A stretch of 64,000 nt of DNA from assembly GCA_000818945.1 (NCBI GenBank), contig KN805381.1, positions 1-64,000 on the forward strand, given 5' to 3'. Below, one piece after another: positions 43,258 through 53,305 of this stretch. The DNA comes from Schizochytrium sp. CCTCC M209059 (taxonomy: Eukaryota > Sar > Bigyra > Thraustochytrida > Thraustochytriidae). The position numbers and the translations under genes were made by a program. Position 1 is the first letter of the stretch. Every line of letters begins with the position of its first letter. The notes beneath the pieces were generated by a model. It was not told the origin of the DNA and did no database searches. It saw only the letters and a program-made list of their open reading frames with translations.

Positions 43258-43603
43258 GTTCGAGTCCCTTTTCTTGCGTCCACACTAGCCAAGGAAAAGG
43301 AGAAGAAAAGGACGCGGAATAGAGAAAGAGAAAGAGAAAGAGAAAGAGCATCTCAAGGCTTGTTCTCAGAAGCAAGGCTTGTTCATGTCAATCGCAGCCG
43401 TCTTGTACGAAATAGATGAAAAAGAAAAGGCGGAAATCAACGAAAGAAAAATCGGTTTGTGAGACAAAACAATACAACGAACGAAACTTTGAATTATTCT
43501 TTCCTTTCCTTTTGTTTTGTTTTCTTTTTGGAGGGAAATGCAGGCAGGTGTTGGAGAAAGGGTATCATCCACTGGAATGGCGGGTTGAAGTGAACGCTGT
43601 TGT
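43258..43603. other. convergent spacer, MUS81 / SMC6
   Basis: 346 bp holding both 3' ends, with a GAAAGA run at about 43321-43348. No gene seen. Confidence 0.5.
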
Positions 43604-46600
43604 TTATGAGAGAGTGGTCTGCTGCGCGCGACCAAAGTCGCTCTCGGGAGGACGCATTCGGATCTTGTGCACATCGGGCGCACTGGCGACAGACGAAACG
43701 TCGTGCGGCGTAATGAGGATGAACTGGCACTTGTTCGTGAGCTTGGACGGCTTTCGTGCCGCATCGACGATGAGCTCGAGCGAGAGCTTGCGGTTATCCT
43801 GGTCCATGAAAACGTCAAATTCGTCCATGACGCGCCACGGCGACTTCATAACAGACCCTAGCGCCATGAGGAAGGCAAGCGAGGTAAACGACGATTCGCC
43901 ACCGGAGAGCTGACCAGCATCCTTGACCTCTTGGCTCGCCTGCGTCTGCGACATTTGCGAGTCCCCTGACTTGGCCCAGGTAAAATCAAGCGTCCCGTTT
44001 TTCTCGTCAATATTCACGCTGCCGGAGTGATTACGATACGAGAGGTTTGACTCGAAGATCTTTTGCATGCGCTCTTCAACAAAAGAGCGCAGATCCAGCG
44101 TTTTTTTGACGCGTAGCCGATTCGATCTTTTGAAACGGGCCAAAATTTCGAAGTGATACCTCATCTTGGCCTTCTCCGCGTCCTTGTCCTGCTTTAGACG
44201 GTTATATTTGCCCATGAGGCGCTCTTTAATGACTGCAACAGAATCTTCACCATACTGCTCTCTGAATTGTTGGCGATCCTGGTGCAAAGCCTTCTGGCTG
44301 GCCTCGACAGCGGCCTTTATTTCCGCTTCGTCCTTGTTGGTCACGTCGATTTCCTCTCCATTTGTATACTGCAAGGCGGCAGTGCGAGCCCTCTTGAGCG
44401 TTGTGTCGAGTAAATCGAACTCCTCCTTCTTCGCTTTCTCGCGATTCTCCCACTTTTTCAAGGATTCCTGTGCGCGTTGAAGTTTCACCACGTCTTGTTC
44501 GGAAGTCAGTTGCACGCGTTTCAGCTCTTTAAGACTTTCCTCCAGAGCTTCGTGTTTGAGCTCTTCTTGCTTCTTGAGCTGCGCGCATTGAGCCTTGAGA
44601 GGTTCCATCTCGCTCTCGACGTCTGCGCGATCGCCTTCCAAGCGATGGAGATTCTCTCGCTGATCCGAAATGCCAGCTTCCAAGTCCCCCATCAACTGCG
44701 TCAGGCTTTCCCGCTTGATGTTGATGCTATCGTCGTTTGTGACGTCTGCCTCAGCGCGATTGAGTCGGCTGTTCAATTCCTCGATTTGGGACTCGAGAGC
44801 GTCCTTGCTTCTACGGCAGTTGTTGAACTCTTGTCGCAACTGTGCAAAATGCTCCTCTTGCTTCTTGATCGCACGCGTAGTCTGTGCAACTTGGTTTTCG
44901 AGGTTTTTGATGTCGCCGCTGACAGTCCTCATTGACTCGCGCGCCTCGTTTTGGAACTCGCGGGTGTCATTGACGAAGAAGGGAGCCCAGTTACGATTCT
45001 GCGGCCCAGACTGCTTGTAGTGACTGCCGCTCTTGCGCACCTGGTAGCAGTTCGCGTGCGTGTCAAATAGGCGGTTGAGGCCCCGAGGTTGATCTTCGAA
45101 GGCGACCTGGATTGCCTTTGTGCTCGATTCGCACAGTCCGCAACTCTCAATCTGTGCACTATCCACGAGTGCGTTGTACACGTTAGGATCCTGGATCTCG
45201 AGCACATCCTCGAAACTGAAGACGCCTTCGATGCTGCTACGGAAGCGCTGACCCTCTGGGATCGAATGACGCGCGTCCTGGAACTTCATTATAACTGTTC
45301 GCGGACACTGAATGCGCGCTTGACTGCAAAGATCCTTCATGGTCAAATAATCGCTGCTTGTCGCCACCACAAAGTTGCGGAGGGTGTTGCGGAGGTGATG
45401 CTCCACAGGGATTCGCCATCGCTGGTCCTTGAGCTTGCAGCTAAGCCCAATGTGCACGGGCATTCGTGAAAAACGGTCCTTGTTACGCTCCAAAAGATTG
45501 AGAATATGCGGCAAATCCCTGCCAAATGCCATTTTGGGGTCCTGTGCGGAGTCCTTGAGCGACTTGAGGTTCTGCTCGAGCTGGGAGTACTCTCGCTTTT
45601 TGTCACTGAGCTGCTCTTGCAGTTCGCGGCGCCTTTCTTCGTGGTCGTCCTCGCTGACATGTCGATTGCTCATATGTTGCTGCGCGATCTCGGCGCGAGA
45701 AGCAAAGTCTTCACGTTCCTTGGTCATTCTCTTGATATCCTCGCGCAAACGTTGCGCTTCCTTGAACTTTTGCTCATTGCGCGACTGGGCGTCGTGAGCG
45801 AGGTTGGCGCGCTCCTTGTCTTTCTTTTTGAGGTCATCCTCGAGATGCTGAATCACTCGTTTGCCAGCCGTAAGCTCCTTGGAGATCTTTCTTTTCTTGT
45901 TGTCCAGACCCTCAAGCATCGCTTCAGTTCGCTTCACCTTATCTTTTTGAGCCACTAGATCTTCCTTCTTTTGCTCAACGTCAGCGCGGAAACCTTCGTA
46001 GCCTGCTTCGGCTTGGTCGACACGCTGCTGATAGGTCTCCATATCTTTCCTCTTCTCCTCGGTCTTGCTGTGCAACCGCTCGTACTCCTGTTCTGCCACC
46101 TTGCACTTGTCCTGTTGGCGTTGTACCTTGATCCAAGCAAGCTCGTGTTGGGCTTGCTTAAGATATTGCTCGTGGTTCTCCAGACCATCAACTTGTTTTA
46201 TTTCCTTCTTGACCTCTTCAAGTTTTTCTTGGAATATGGTGAAGTTCTTCTTCCGCTCCGCGAGGGCGGCCTTGGCTCGAGTGCGCTCATGCTCTTCCTT
46301 CAAGAAGAGGTGCTCGAGTGCTTCGAGATTAGTTGCGCGCATGAAAACGTTGTATTTGTCTTTGGCCGACCCACGCAGAAAGGTCTTGCTCGTCTCCTGG
46401 TCCAGGATGCACGAGGGATTGTCCACAAAGGTGTTGAAACGGCTCACCATGTCGTCCACGGTGCGGCGTTGCGTGGAGATGCACTTTTTCGTTTTGGCGT
46501 TCAGGATGCGAAAAGAAGAAGCCCCACTCGGCTTGATCACGCGCTCGATGCGAATGACCGGACCGTACAAGTCGGCCTTATACGCGGTAGGGCCTTCATT

Positions 46601-47104
46601 GAGGAGTTCCACGGCCACAATAGCGTCGGCATTGCTTCCATGGCGGATGAGGTTCGAGAGCTTGCTGCCGCGCTTGGTGTTCCGTGCGCTCAGTCCGAGG
46701 CAGATCTGGAGGGCGGCTACAATTGCCGATTTGCCTGATCCGTTCTGACCGGTGATGAAGTTGATGTGGCGCCCGAGGTTCACCTCGAGTCTTCGATGGC
46801 ACATAAAGTTCGTGCACTCAATTTTCTTGATCTTGCCGCACTCATCGGCCTTGTCAAGTTCGTCGCGTCCGTCATCTGGGTCGTCATCTTCATCGTCGTC
46901 GCTGTCGTCAGCACCTGCGCCGTGAACGTCTGTCTGATACTCGCGCCGCAACGCCTTGTTGCTCGAGAGGCCATCCTCCTCATCGCCCTCGGCGTCGTCA
47001 CTGTCAATCATGCCGCTTTCCTCCTTGTCGTCCTCATGATCGTCGGCTCCCTCGAGATCCGAGGAATCTGCGTCGCCTCCGCGGCGTCGCTTTTGCGCGC
47101 TCAT
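43604..47104 (-). CDS. SMC6: SMC6, ATPase subunit of the SMC5/6 complex
   Basis: 1166 residues, within the usual SMC6 range. An acidic N-terminal extension (about 1-90) precedes the ATPase head: NFMCHRRLEV, then Walker A GQNGSGKS at about 119-126. Long Lys/Glu-rich coiled coils flank a hinge at about 525-720 (MPVHIGLSCKLKDQRWRIPVE; IPEGQRFRSS). The C-terminal head has the ABC signature LSGGESSFTSLAFLMALG near 1066 and a Walker B of SMC6 type, MDEFDVFMDQDNRK. NFMCH near the start and DEFDVFMD, rather than the DEIDAALD of cohesin and condensin SMCs, identify SMC6. The complex acts in repair and in resolving recombination intermediates, including those cut by MUS81, encoded next door. Head-to-head with RAD21 across 880 bp. 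Confidence 0.96.
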   Translation of the reverse strand: MSAQKRRRGGDADSSDLEGADDHEDDKEESGMIDSDDAEGDEEDGLSSNKALRREYQTDVHGAGADDSDDDEDDDPDDGRDELDKADECGKIKKIECTNFMCHRRLEVNLGRHINFITGQNGSGKSAIVAALQICLGLSARNTKRGSKLSNLIRHGSNADAIVAVELLNEGPTAYKADLYGPVIRIERVIKPSGASSFRILNAKTKKCISTQRRTVDDMVSRFNTFVDNPSCILDQETSKTFLRGSAKDKYNVFMRATNLEALEHLFLKEEHERTRAKAALAERKKNFTIFQEKLEEVKKEIKQVDGLENHEQYLKQAQHELAWIKVQRQQDKCKVAEQEYERLHSKTEEKRKDMETYQQRVDQAEAGYEGFRADVEQKKEDLVAQKDKVKRTEAMLEGLDNKKRKISKELTAGKRVIQHLEDDLKKKDKERANLAHDAQSRNEQKFKEAQRLREDIKRMTKEREDFASRAEIAQQHMSNRHVSEDDHEERRRELQEQLSDKKREYSQLEQNLKSLKDSAQDPKMAFGRDLPHILNLLERNKDRFSRMPVHIGLSCKLKDQRWRIPVEHHLRNTLRNFVVATSSDYLTMKDLCSQARIQCPRTVIMKFQDARHSIPEGQRFRSSIEGVFSFEDVLEIQDPNVYNALVDSAQIESCGLCESSTKAIQVAFEDQPRGLNRLFDTHANCYQVRKSGSHYKQSGPQNRNWAPFFVNDTREFQNEARESMRTVSGDIKNLENQVAQTTRAIKKQEEHFAQLRQEFNNCRRSKDALESQIEELNSRLNRAEADVTNDDSINIKRESLTQLMGDLEAGISDQRENLHRLEGDRADVESEMEPLKAQCAQLKKQEELKHEALEESLKELKRVQLTSEQDVVKLQRAQESLKKWENREKAKKEEFDLLDTTLKRARTAALQYTNGEEIDVTNKDEAEIKAAVEASQKALHQDRQQFREQYGEDSVAVIKERLMGKYNRLKQDKDAEKAKMRYHFEILARFKRSNRLRVKKTLDLRSFVEERMQKIFESNLSYRNHSGSVNIDEKNGTLDFTWAKSGDSQMSQTQASQEVKDAGQLSGGESSFTSLAFLMALGSVMKSPWRVMDEFDVFMDQDNRKLSLELIVDAARKPSKLTNKCQFILITPHDVSSVASAPDVHKIRMRPPESDFGRAQQTTLS

Positions 47105-47763
47105 TTCGTCCTGCGTCGCCTGCGCACGCGCAGCGTAGGTTGGGTCTCACGCCTCCGTCGCGCAGGTCACCGAGCGTGGTAGGCGTAGTTTTGCACGTTG
47201 CGCTTGCGATCCCGATTAGCCCGCGCGAGTTGAAGAAAGAGATTTGCACAGCACGCCCCCGAGCTCTGCTCCACTAGCCCTGTCCCGCGCGGCCCGCGTT
47301 TTTGCGAGCGCAAGGCCACGATCCCGCGCCGTTCTCGCTCCCGCTCTCGCTCTCGCTCGGTTTCACTCTTTGCCAGTGCCCCACTTGGCTTTCTCCCCTT
47401 TTATCGCGCGGTCGTTAGGATTTGTTCCACTTGTGGGCCGCCCATTCTGTGCTTGCGCGCTCCTCTTTCGCCACTATAGGCCGCCCCGCGCAAGTGCCGC
47501 ATCCGCCTGCACGCTCACGGAACGCAAAGAGGCCTAAAGAAAGAGGCCCAAATGGCGGTTAGCCGCCGCCGGCGGTGTCGGCCGGGAAAAAATTCAAATT
47601 GCGGCTTCCTTTTCTTTCCTTTCGCTCTGTGTGTTGTGTTCGAAGCTGGCAGTCCAAGTCAAAGCAAAAGGACAAAAAGAAGGAAGGGAGGGAAAGGGAG
47701 ACGCCGATCGCGAGCGCGCCGCTCGCGCTGCCGAGCCGCTGCGCGCGGAAACGTTTCGTCGCC

Positions 47764-47797
<34 letters not shown>

Positions 47798-47984
47798 TGC
47801 CGCTGTCGGCCCGCGCGCGCGCGTCCGGACGCGCGGTTTTTTGAGATTTGAGAGATTGAGCGATTGAGACCGCGGTCAGAAGGGACGCGCTCGACGGCCG
47901 GCGTTGCGGGAGAGACAGACGTACGCGACGTGCGCAGAGAAAGAAGGGAGAAGAAGACTCGCAGCGTCGAGGATCTAAGGCAAA
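47105..47984. promoter_or_regulatory. divergent promoter region, SMC6 / RAD21
   Basis: 880 bp. It contains a CCG run at about 47761-47796 and a single AAAGCAAAAG at 47661-47670, which is 315-324 bp upstream of the RAD21 start on its sense strand. No gene seen; overlapping frames are low-complexity. Confidence 0.55.
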
Positions 47985-50325
47985 ATGTTCTACTCCGACA
48001 TTATTCTCGCGAAGAAGGGCCCTCTTGGGAAGATCTGGCTGGCTGCACACTGGGACAAGAAGATCTCCAAGGCGCAGGTGTTCCAGACTGACATTGAGCG
48101 CTCCGCACGTAAGTTGATAAGGAATGACAAGGGAAAAAATTGAGATGGAGGACCAATCTGACGGGGATGAAAAATTCTGAAATAATGTGTGTAAAATATA
48201 GTGTCCATCAAGGGGATGGGCGTTCCGCTAGCCCTGCGGCTGTCTGGCCACCTGTTGCTCGGTCTGGTGCGCATCTACCAACGCAAGGTAAAATACCTTT
48301 TCACAGACTGCAGCGAGGCCATGGTCAAGATCAGAATGGCCTTTCGACCCGGCGTCGTGGACCTGCCGTACGAGGCCGCCGCGCAGCAGCAAACAGGGAC
48401 GGGAAACATGACGATTGCAGAGTTCGAGATGATCCACGACGGCACCGACTTCGAAGGCGTCGAGCCCCAGCTGGATGAGTGGATGCAAACTAACTTACCT
48501 GCCGAGAATGTCTCGCGCAACGTCGACATCACTCTGGAAATTACGCCGCGCGCGAACTTGCGCGGATCCCGGGGCTCTCGCAGTTCTCAGGGAAGCGTAG
48601 GACCGCACGATGTGGACAGTGATGACGAAGATGACGAGCCAGAAGAGTGGACACCCTTCGACTTTGAAATGGGCGATGGTGGCGGCGGTGGTGACGACAG
48701 CAGCGCCTTTGACTCGAAGAACTCTTCTCACGGCGTGGAAGTCGCCCGTGACGCCGAGCCTGCGGGCCGCGATAGCATCGCCAAATTGGACTCCCCGGGT
48801 GGTTCACTTTCCAAGGGTCCCGCCGCAGGCAAAGAAGGAAAGGAGGACGTCGACGATGCTCCCAATGTTCCTTTGGAGGACTCCTCAGTTGCTTCCGTCG
48901 AGGCTAAACAAGCAGCATCCCCTGGTGCAAGCCTAACGCCAAGTCGTGACTTCAAGCCGCCAGCAGATATCGCGGTGCGCGTTGACTACGAGAGCGACGA
49001 CTCAGGTATTCCCTTGGTGCCTGACGATAGTGACAGGGAAGAAGAAAAACAAGAACCAGCCATGTCTCCGTCTCATGCTGCAAAAGAGAGTGCCCCTCTC
49101 GCCGTGGAAACCATTGCAGTGACTGAAGAGACCGTGGACACTGAGGCCGATGCCGCGAAGGCACGCAAAACAAGGAAGCGTAAGAAGCGCGTAGCAAAGG
49201 CTGGAAACGACGACGACGAGGCCGGGGCCCGCGACAATCGACGAAAACGCCGGCGTGCTGGTGTTCTGGAAAAGAAAATGGTTCTCGACGACGACGAACT
49301 TCGCGTTGAGGATGAGGAGCACACGCAACCCCGCGTTCTCAGTCGGCGAAGACTCGCCGTCCGCGCGTTGGAAGAGCAAGGCATCCTTGCCACTCGTCTC
49401 CTCTTCCGGGAGGAGCCCGCAAATCTGGAAGCTGCTCTTTCTCTTTGGACTGTCGCGGGGCTTTCGGATGAAATCGCCGCCTCTCTCGCAGCGCAGACGC
49501 AACGAGAGCTGCCGTACCCCGCTCGTGAACGACGCAAGTCCCGGGGTGGCAAATCGTCAACTGATGGGGAAGAGAAAGATGGTGATGATGATGATGATGA
49601 TCACTCGATGGAGGAAGACGAAGAGACGGAGCGCGCGCGGCGTGCCTCGGCGTCAGGCGCGAGCGATGACATGATCGTCGACATTGCCGAGGAAGAAGGC
49701 CCGCTCTTTGAAAGGCGCGCAAGTCACCGTCAGAGCCGTCGTATCTCGACGGTTCGAGCGCCCACATTAAAAGATGATGGCGGCGGCGGCGAGGCAAGCA
49801 CTGCAGCCAGCACCGGCGGCCTCGAGTTTGGTGTTGGTGGAAGCGCTTCGGTGCCTGAGACAGGGTCAGTCGACCGTGCCTCCATCAGAGGACCTGGTAC
49901 CGAGTTTGAACCAAGCGACATGCCCCAGCATGACATTGAAGAAGAGCCTATGCCCGTGCCTAATTTTGACGAGGACAGTGAGTCAGAGGAAAAGGATGAT
50001 GCTAACAAATCTTCAGACGAAGAGTCCGAGGAGGAAGAGTCGGATGGGGATGCAAGCAATGTTGAGGAGCCGACCAGTGACTCCAAGTGGCACAAGCGCA
50101 CAGCCAACATGCTACGCTTGTGCCGAACCGTCCTTGATGATCGCGACACCATCACTTACCAGTTCCTGGCCAAAAACAAGAACAAGCGTACCGTCGCTGG
50201 TTGCTTTTTTGAGATTTTGCAGCTCAAGACGTGGGATCGCATTGATCTCGCTCAAGACGAGCCTTACGGTCTCATTCAAATCGGACGCGGACCCAAGTTT
50301 GATGACCCGATCCCTTCCACCACAC

Positions 50326-50330
<5 letters not shown>
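47985..50330 (+). CDS. RAD21: RAD21/SCC1-type cohesin kleisin, two exons
   Basis: Kleisin that closes the cohesin ring by bridging SMC3 and SMC1. Exon 1 is 47985-48108 (41 codons plus one base) and exon 2 is 48202-50330; the 93-nt intron (GCAC|GTAAGT … AATATAG|TG, phase 1) gives 750 residues. The N-terminal kleisin domain, about 1-105, is highly conserved: MFYSDIILAKKGPLGKIWLA, then SGHLLLGLVRIYQRKVKYL, FRPGVVDLP. The middle is long, acidic and Ser-rich, as in RAD21, without an obvious separase site that I can name. The C-terminal winged helix at about 680-745 (KTWDRIDLAQDEPYGLIQIG) contacts SMC1. A meiotic REC8 identity is possible, but the N-terminus reads closer to RAD21/SCC1. Divergent from SMC6. 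Confidence 0.93.
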
Positions 50331-50360
<30 letters not shown>

Positions 50361-51061
50361 TAATGATGATGAGGACTTTTTCTCTCCCTCTCACCAGGGA
50401 GGGAGCACACACATTGACAGGTTGCGGATCTGCATCATGCCGGTCGGATGCTGGTCTCGTTCCTTCTTCTTCTTCTTCTTCATCTTTCTCTTTCTTGTGT
50501 TCCATGCCAAACAAACTAAAAGCAAATTTCAATCGGATTTCTTGCAGTAACGATCTCCATTGGGCTGGGCAACCTCCTTTCCAAAAAGCGCAAACGTTCG
50601 TCGAAAGTCCTCGTCCATCAGCAGCTGTACAGCTTGCAGGTGGTACATGGCTTCCCTGCACGCCTGCCTGCCTGCCTGCTTGCTTGCTTGCCAAGACTAC
50701 GCACGTCCTCGATCGTGTGGCTTTGGCACTCCATCTTGGTCGACTCGTCACGACAGAATGGACACATGGCGTCTAGGCCTTCCTCTTAGTGCTTGCTTGC
50801 ACTGTCTAGCTATAAGGCTAACCTAACGATGCCGGTAATCCGCGGTGACGGCGACCCAGAAAGTTCGTGATCGCAGATCGCAGAGTCAAGTCACGCGTTC
50901 GGCCCGGTGGGAGCAGGGCAGCAGACGAAGCAGCAGACGAGCATCGACGGCGTCGCGCGTAGGGTCCAGCGAGCGAGAGCGAGAGAGCGCGAGAGCGAGC
51001 GAGAGAGCGCGAGAGAAGCGAGCGAGCGGAGGCAGCAAGGCGTCGCGAGGGGCCGAGCACG
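50331..51061. other. intergenic, RAD21 3' region and promoter of the next gene
   Basis: 731 bp. A CGA trinucleotide run begins directly after the RAD21 stop (about 50329-50360). A TGCC/TGCT tetramer run lies at about 50663-50692 and GAGC/GAGA runs near 50970-51020. No gene seen. Confidence 0.5.
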
Positions 51062-51946
51062 ATGATGGAGGACCACGACGAGAGCGTGGTGGCCGAGGCC
51101 GTTCCACCGCCGGCGGCGGTGAGCAACGCCCGAGCGGACGAGGCGACGGGCGAGAGGCTGCTGCTCCCCGAGGAAGAGCTGGGCGCGAACTCCGCACAAA
51201 AGAGCGCCTCGGCAAGCCTGGCGGGCAGCAGCAGCAACAGCAGCAGCAGCGGCAGCAGTGGCGCCGAGGCGCAGAGCACCAAGCCTTCGGCGGCGACAGG
51301 CCCGGCGCTCCGCGTGAGCAAGGCTGGCGCGCTGACCGGGACCGCGGTAGACGACGTGGCAGACGGGATGTCACGCTCGCAGCTCGATGACTACTACTCG
51401 AGCAACGCTGGCGCGACGAGCTTCGATGAGGAGGATGACGAAAGCTTCCAGCAGCGCACAGGCCTCGACGGCGCCATTCCCGTGGACAAGCTCAAGAACG
51501 GCGCGGCCACCGCGTTTTCTTTTTTGCAGTGGGGCGTGTCCAAGGTTTCGGAACAGGCCAAGGAGGTCCATGGTCGTCTCAACGAGAATGAAAATTATCG
51601 CGAGGCCAGCGAACGCATGGGTAGCTTGTATGAAGAGCGCGTCAGACCTGGTGTCGAGGTGGTGCGCGAAGGCGCTAGCAGCATGTACGAAAAGGCCAGG
51701 CCCACTGTCGACAACCTCGCGGAGCGTGCGAAGCCTGTTTTCGAGGAAGGTTGGGCCGTTACCAAGGAAAAGGTGGGTCAGCTCGGTGAGGCGTGCAGAC
51801 CGGGCATGGACCGTGCTGCTGAGACGACGCGCGAGGCTTTCGAGCGCGTCAAGGCTTCTGCGAACGGTAATGTCGCCAAGAGCGATGATGCTGCTTCGAA
51901 AAAGAAGGACGACGACGATGGCGAGTCACCTTTTACCCAGATCTGA
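51062..51946 (+). CDS. unrecognised protein with amphipathic helical repeats
   Basis: 294 residues from the first of two adjacent ATGs. Residues 1-95 are Ala/Ser/Glu-rich and probably disordered, with an AGC-encoded Ser run near 52-66. A helical region from about 130 to 265 contains degenerate repeats of EERVRPGVEVVREGASSMYEKARPTVDNLAER type (three or four units, each starting near a Pro), then an acidic/Lys tail. There is no signal peptide, membrane span or catalytic motif. Amphipathic repeats of this type occur in LEA, apolipoprotein-like and lipid-droplet proteins, and a membrane- or droplet-surface role is possible, but nothing in the sequence decides it. Nearby genes do not suggest a pathway. 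Confidence 0.75.
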   Translation: MMEDHDESVVAEAVPPPAAVSNARADEATGERLLLPEEELGANSAQKSASASLAGSSSNSSSSGSSGAEAQSTKPSAATGPALRVSKAGALTGTAVDDVADGMSRSQLDDYYSSNAGATSFDEEDDESFQQRTGLDGAIPVDKLKNGAATAFSFLQWGVSKVSEQAKEVHGRLNENENYREASERMGSLYEERVRPGVEVVREGASSMYEKARPTVDNLAERAKPVFEEGWAVTKEKVGQLGEACRPGMDRAAETTREAFERVKASANGNVAKSDDAASKKKDDDDGESPFTQI

Positions 51947-52324
51947 TGAATTCCAGTTTTTTGTTTGCATGATGACTGTTTTGATTATAACGAACAACAT
52001 CCTTGTGCCCTTTCTCCTCCTTTTTGGCCAAAAACTAGTATACTGACATGAGACTGTAGACCTAGGCCTAGGCTTTCCAGAGCGAGTCCAGGATGCGCGT
52101 CGTCAGGGAGTGTAGCATTCCTTGCTAACCCGAACGTCTTTATCTTCTTTCTTTGCCATGAAAATTTGACTGAAAAGAAAAAGATTGCCAAAGGAAGGAA
52201 GTAGGGTCAGCAAGGGAAAAAGAAAAATCTCAAACCAGGCCTACTGAAGCTCGTTAGAAGAAAAGTCATTGCAGCAGCGACGACTTCACTGTCAATCCGG
52301 CATTTGACTATCAGCTAATAAAAG
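51947..52324. other. convergent spacer
   Basis: 378 bp between two convergent stop codons. AATAAAAG at about 52318-52325 overlaps the PGAM5 end on the opposite strand. A CCTAGGCCTAGG palindromic stretch lies at about 52061-52073. No gene seen. Confidence 0.5.
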
Positions 52325-53305
52325 CTACGAGTACGTGACCTTTTCTGCAGGAAGATGGCCCGTGTCGCCGATCGCAGAGACGGAAACGTTGCCATTGTGA
52401 CCCACCCGAATAACGGTGATACCAGTGTTGTAGACGGCAAAACGAAGCCAGGCAGCAGGATCAAATTGCAGCGCGCGACACACAAAGTAGCGAATTACAT
52501 TTCCGTGACAGACAAGGATCTCGTGCGTATCGTGATGCTGGTGCAGCGGAGCGCGGTGGATGTGTTTGCGAAAAGCAGCCTCGATGCGAGATCCATCCTC
52601 GTAACAGTCGACATCCGAAGGCTTGTACGTTCGCGACGCAGGAACAGGTTGGATTGGATTACCCTCACGAATGAGTTGCTCGACATGAGCCGGAGGTCCA
52701 TCCTCGTGGTTATAATTGTTGTTGCTACCGCTGCTGTTCTCCAGCTCGTCGAGGATGAGTTGGGCGGTCTCGGTGGCGCGCTTCTGGTCCGAGTAATAGA
52801 CGGCGTCATAGGTGTAGTTATGAGCGCGCGCAATTTCGGCCAGTCGCTTCCCCGCCAAAGTCGCCTGCTCGCGGCCAAGGGGCGTCAATTTGCAGGCAGC
52901 GTCCCATTCAAGCCACCAGTCATGGTCGAGGCCCTCATTGTTCTCCATGTACTTTTTACGAGACGCCTGCTCGTACTGGCCGTGCCTGACGAGGACGATC
53001 GTCCGGCACGGCCTCGAAGGTCGAGCATCTTTGGATTTGTGTGCCTTTTCGGCCCATTGCGCGGCTCGCTTCTCGCTGACTTCGGCCATTCTGTCCCAGT
53101 TGTCATCCCACGCCTTACCGCTGCTCTGAAACCCGGGTTCGCCCGGACTAGCGTCTCCTCTGGCGCCGGCGCTGTCGCTCGCCGCGCTGTTGCTGGCGCC
53201 GGGGCCCGCGGAGCACGCTGCGAGGCCCGTCCCCGTTACTGTCGCCAGCGCGAGGAGGCCACCTCGCCGCCGCGTCCATACTACGCGCGCCGCGCGGCTG
53301 AGCAT
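52325..53305 (-). CDS. PGAM5: PGAM5-type mitochondrial Ser/Thr phosphatase
   Basis: Histidine-phosphatase-superfamily enzyme that acts as a protein phosphatase at mitochondrial membranes. 326 residues. A basic then hydrophobic N-terminus (about 1-32) fits a mitochondrial signal/anchor. The WDxNWD multimerisation motif is present as WDDNWD at 66-71. The catalytic RHG is at 107-109 (VLVRHGQY, His108). LTPLGREQA, the phosphate-pocket Arg in SDQKRATETA, YEDGSRIEAAFRKHIHRA and the second catalytic His in ILVCHGNVIRYFVCRALQF follow, ending with GDTGHLPAEKVTYS. These are the diagnostic PGAM5 segments, so orthology is well supported. A Ser/Asn/His-rich insertion lies near 190-200. Confidence 0.96.
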   Translation of the reverse strand: MLSRAARVVWTRRRGGLLALATVTGTGLAACSAGPGASNSAASDSAGARGDASPGEPGFQSSGKAWDDNWDRMAEVSEKRAAQWAEKAHKSKDARPSRPCRTIVLVRHGQYEQASRKKYMENNEGLDHDWWLEWDAACKLTPLGREQATLAGKRLAEIARAHNYTYDAVYYSDQKRATETAQLILDELENSSGSNNNYNHEDGPPAHVEQLIREGNPIQPVPASRTYKPSDVDCYEDGSRIEAAFRKHIHRAPLHQHHDTHEILVCHGNVIRYFVCRALQFDPAAWLRFAVYNTGITVIRVGHNGNVSVSAIGDTGHLPAEKVTYS

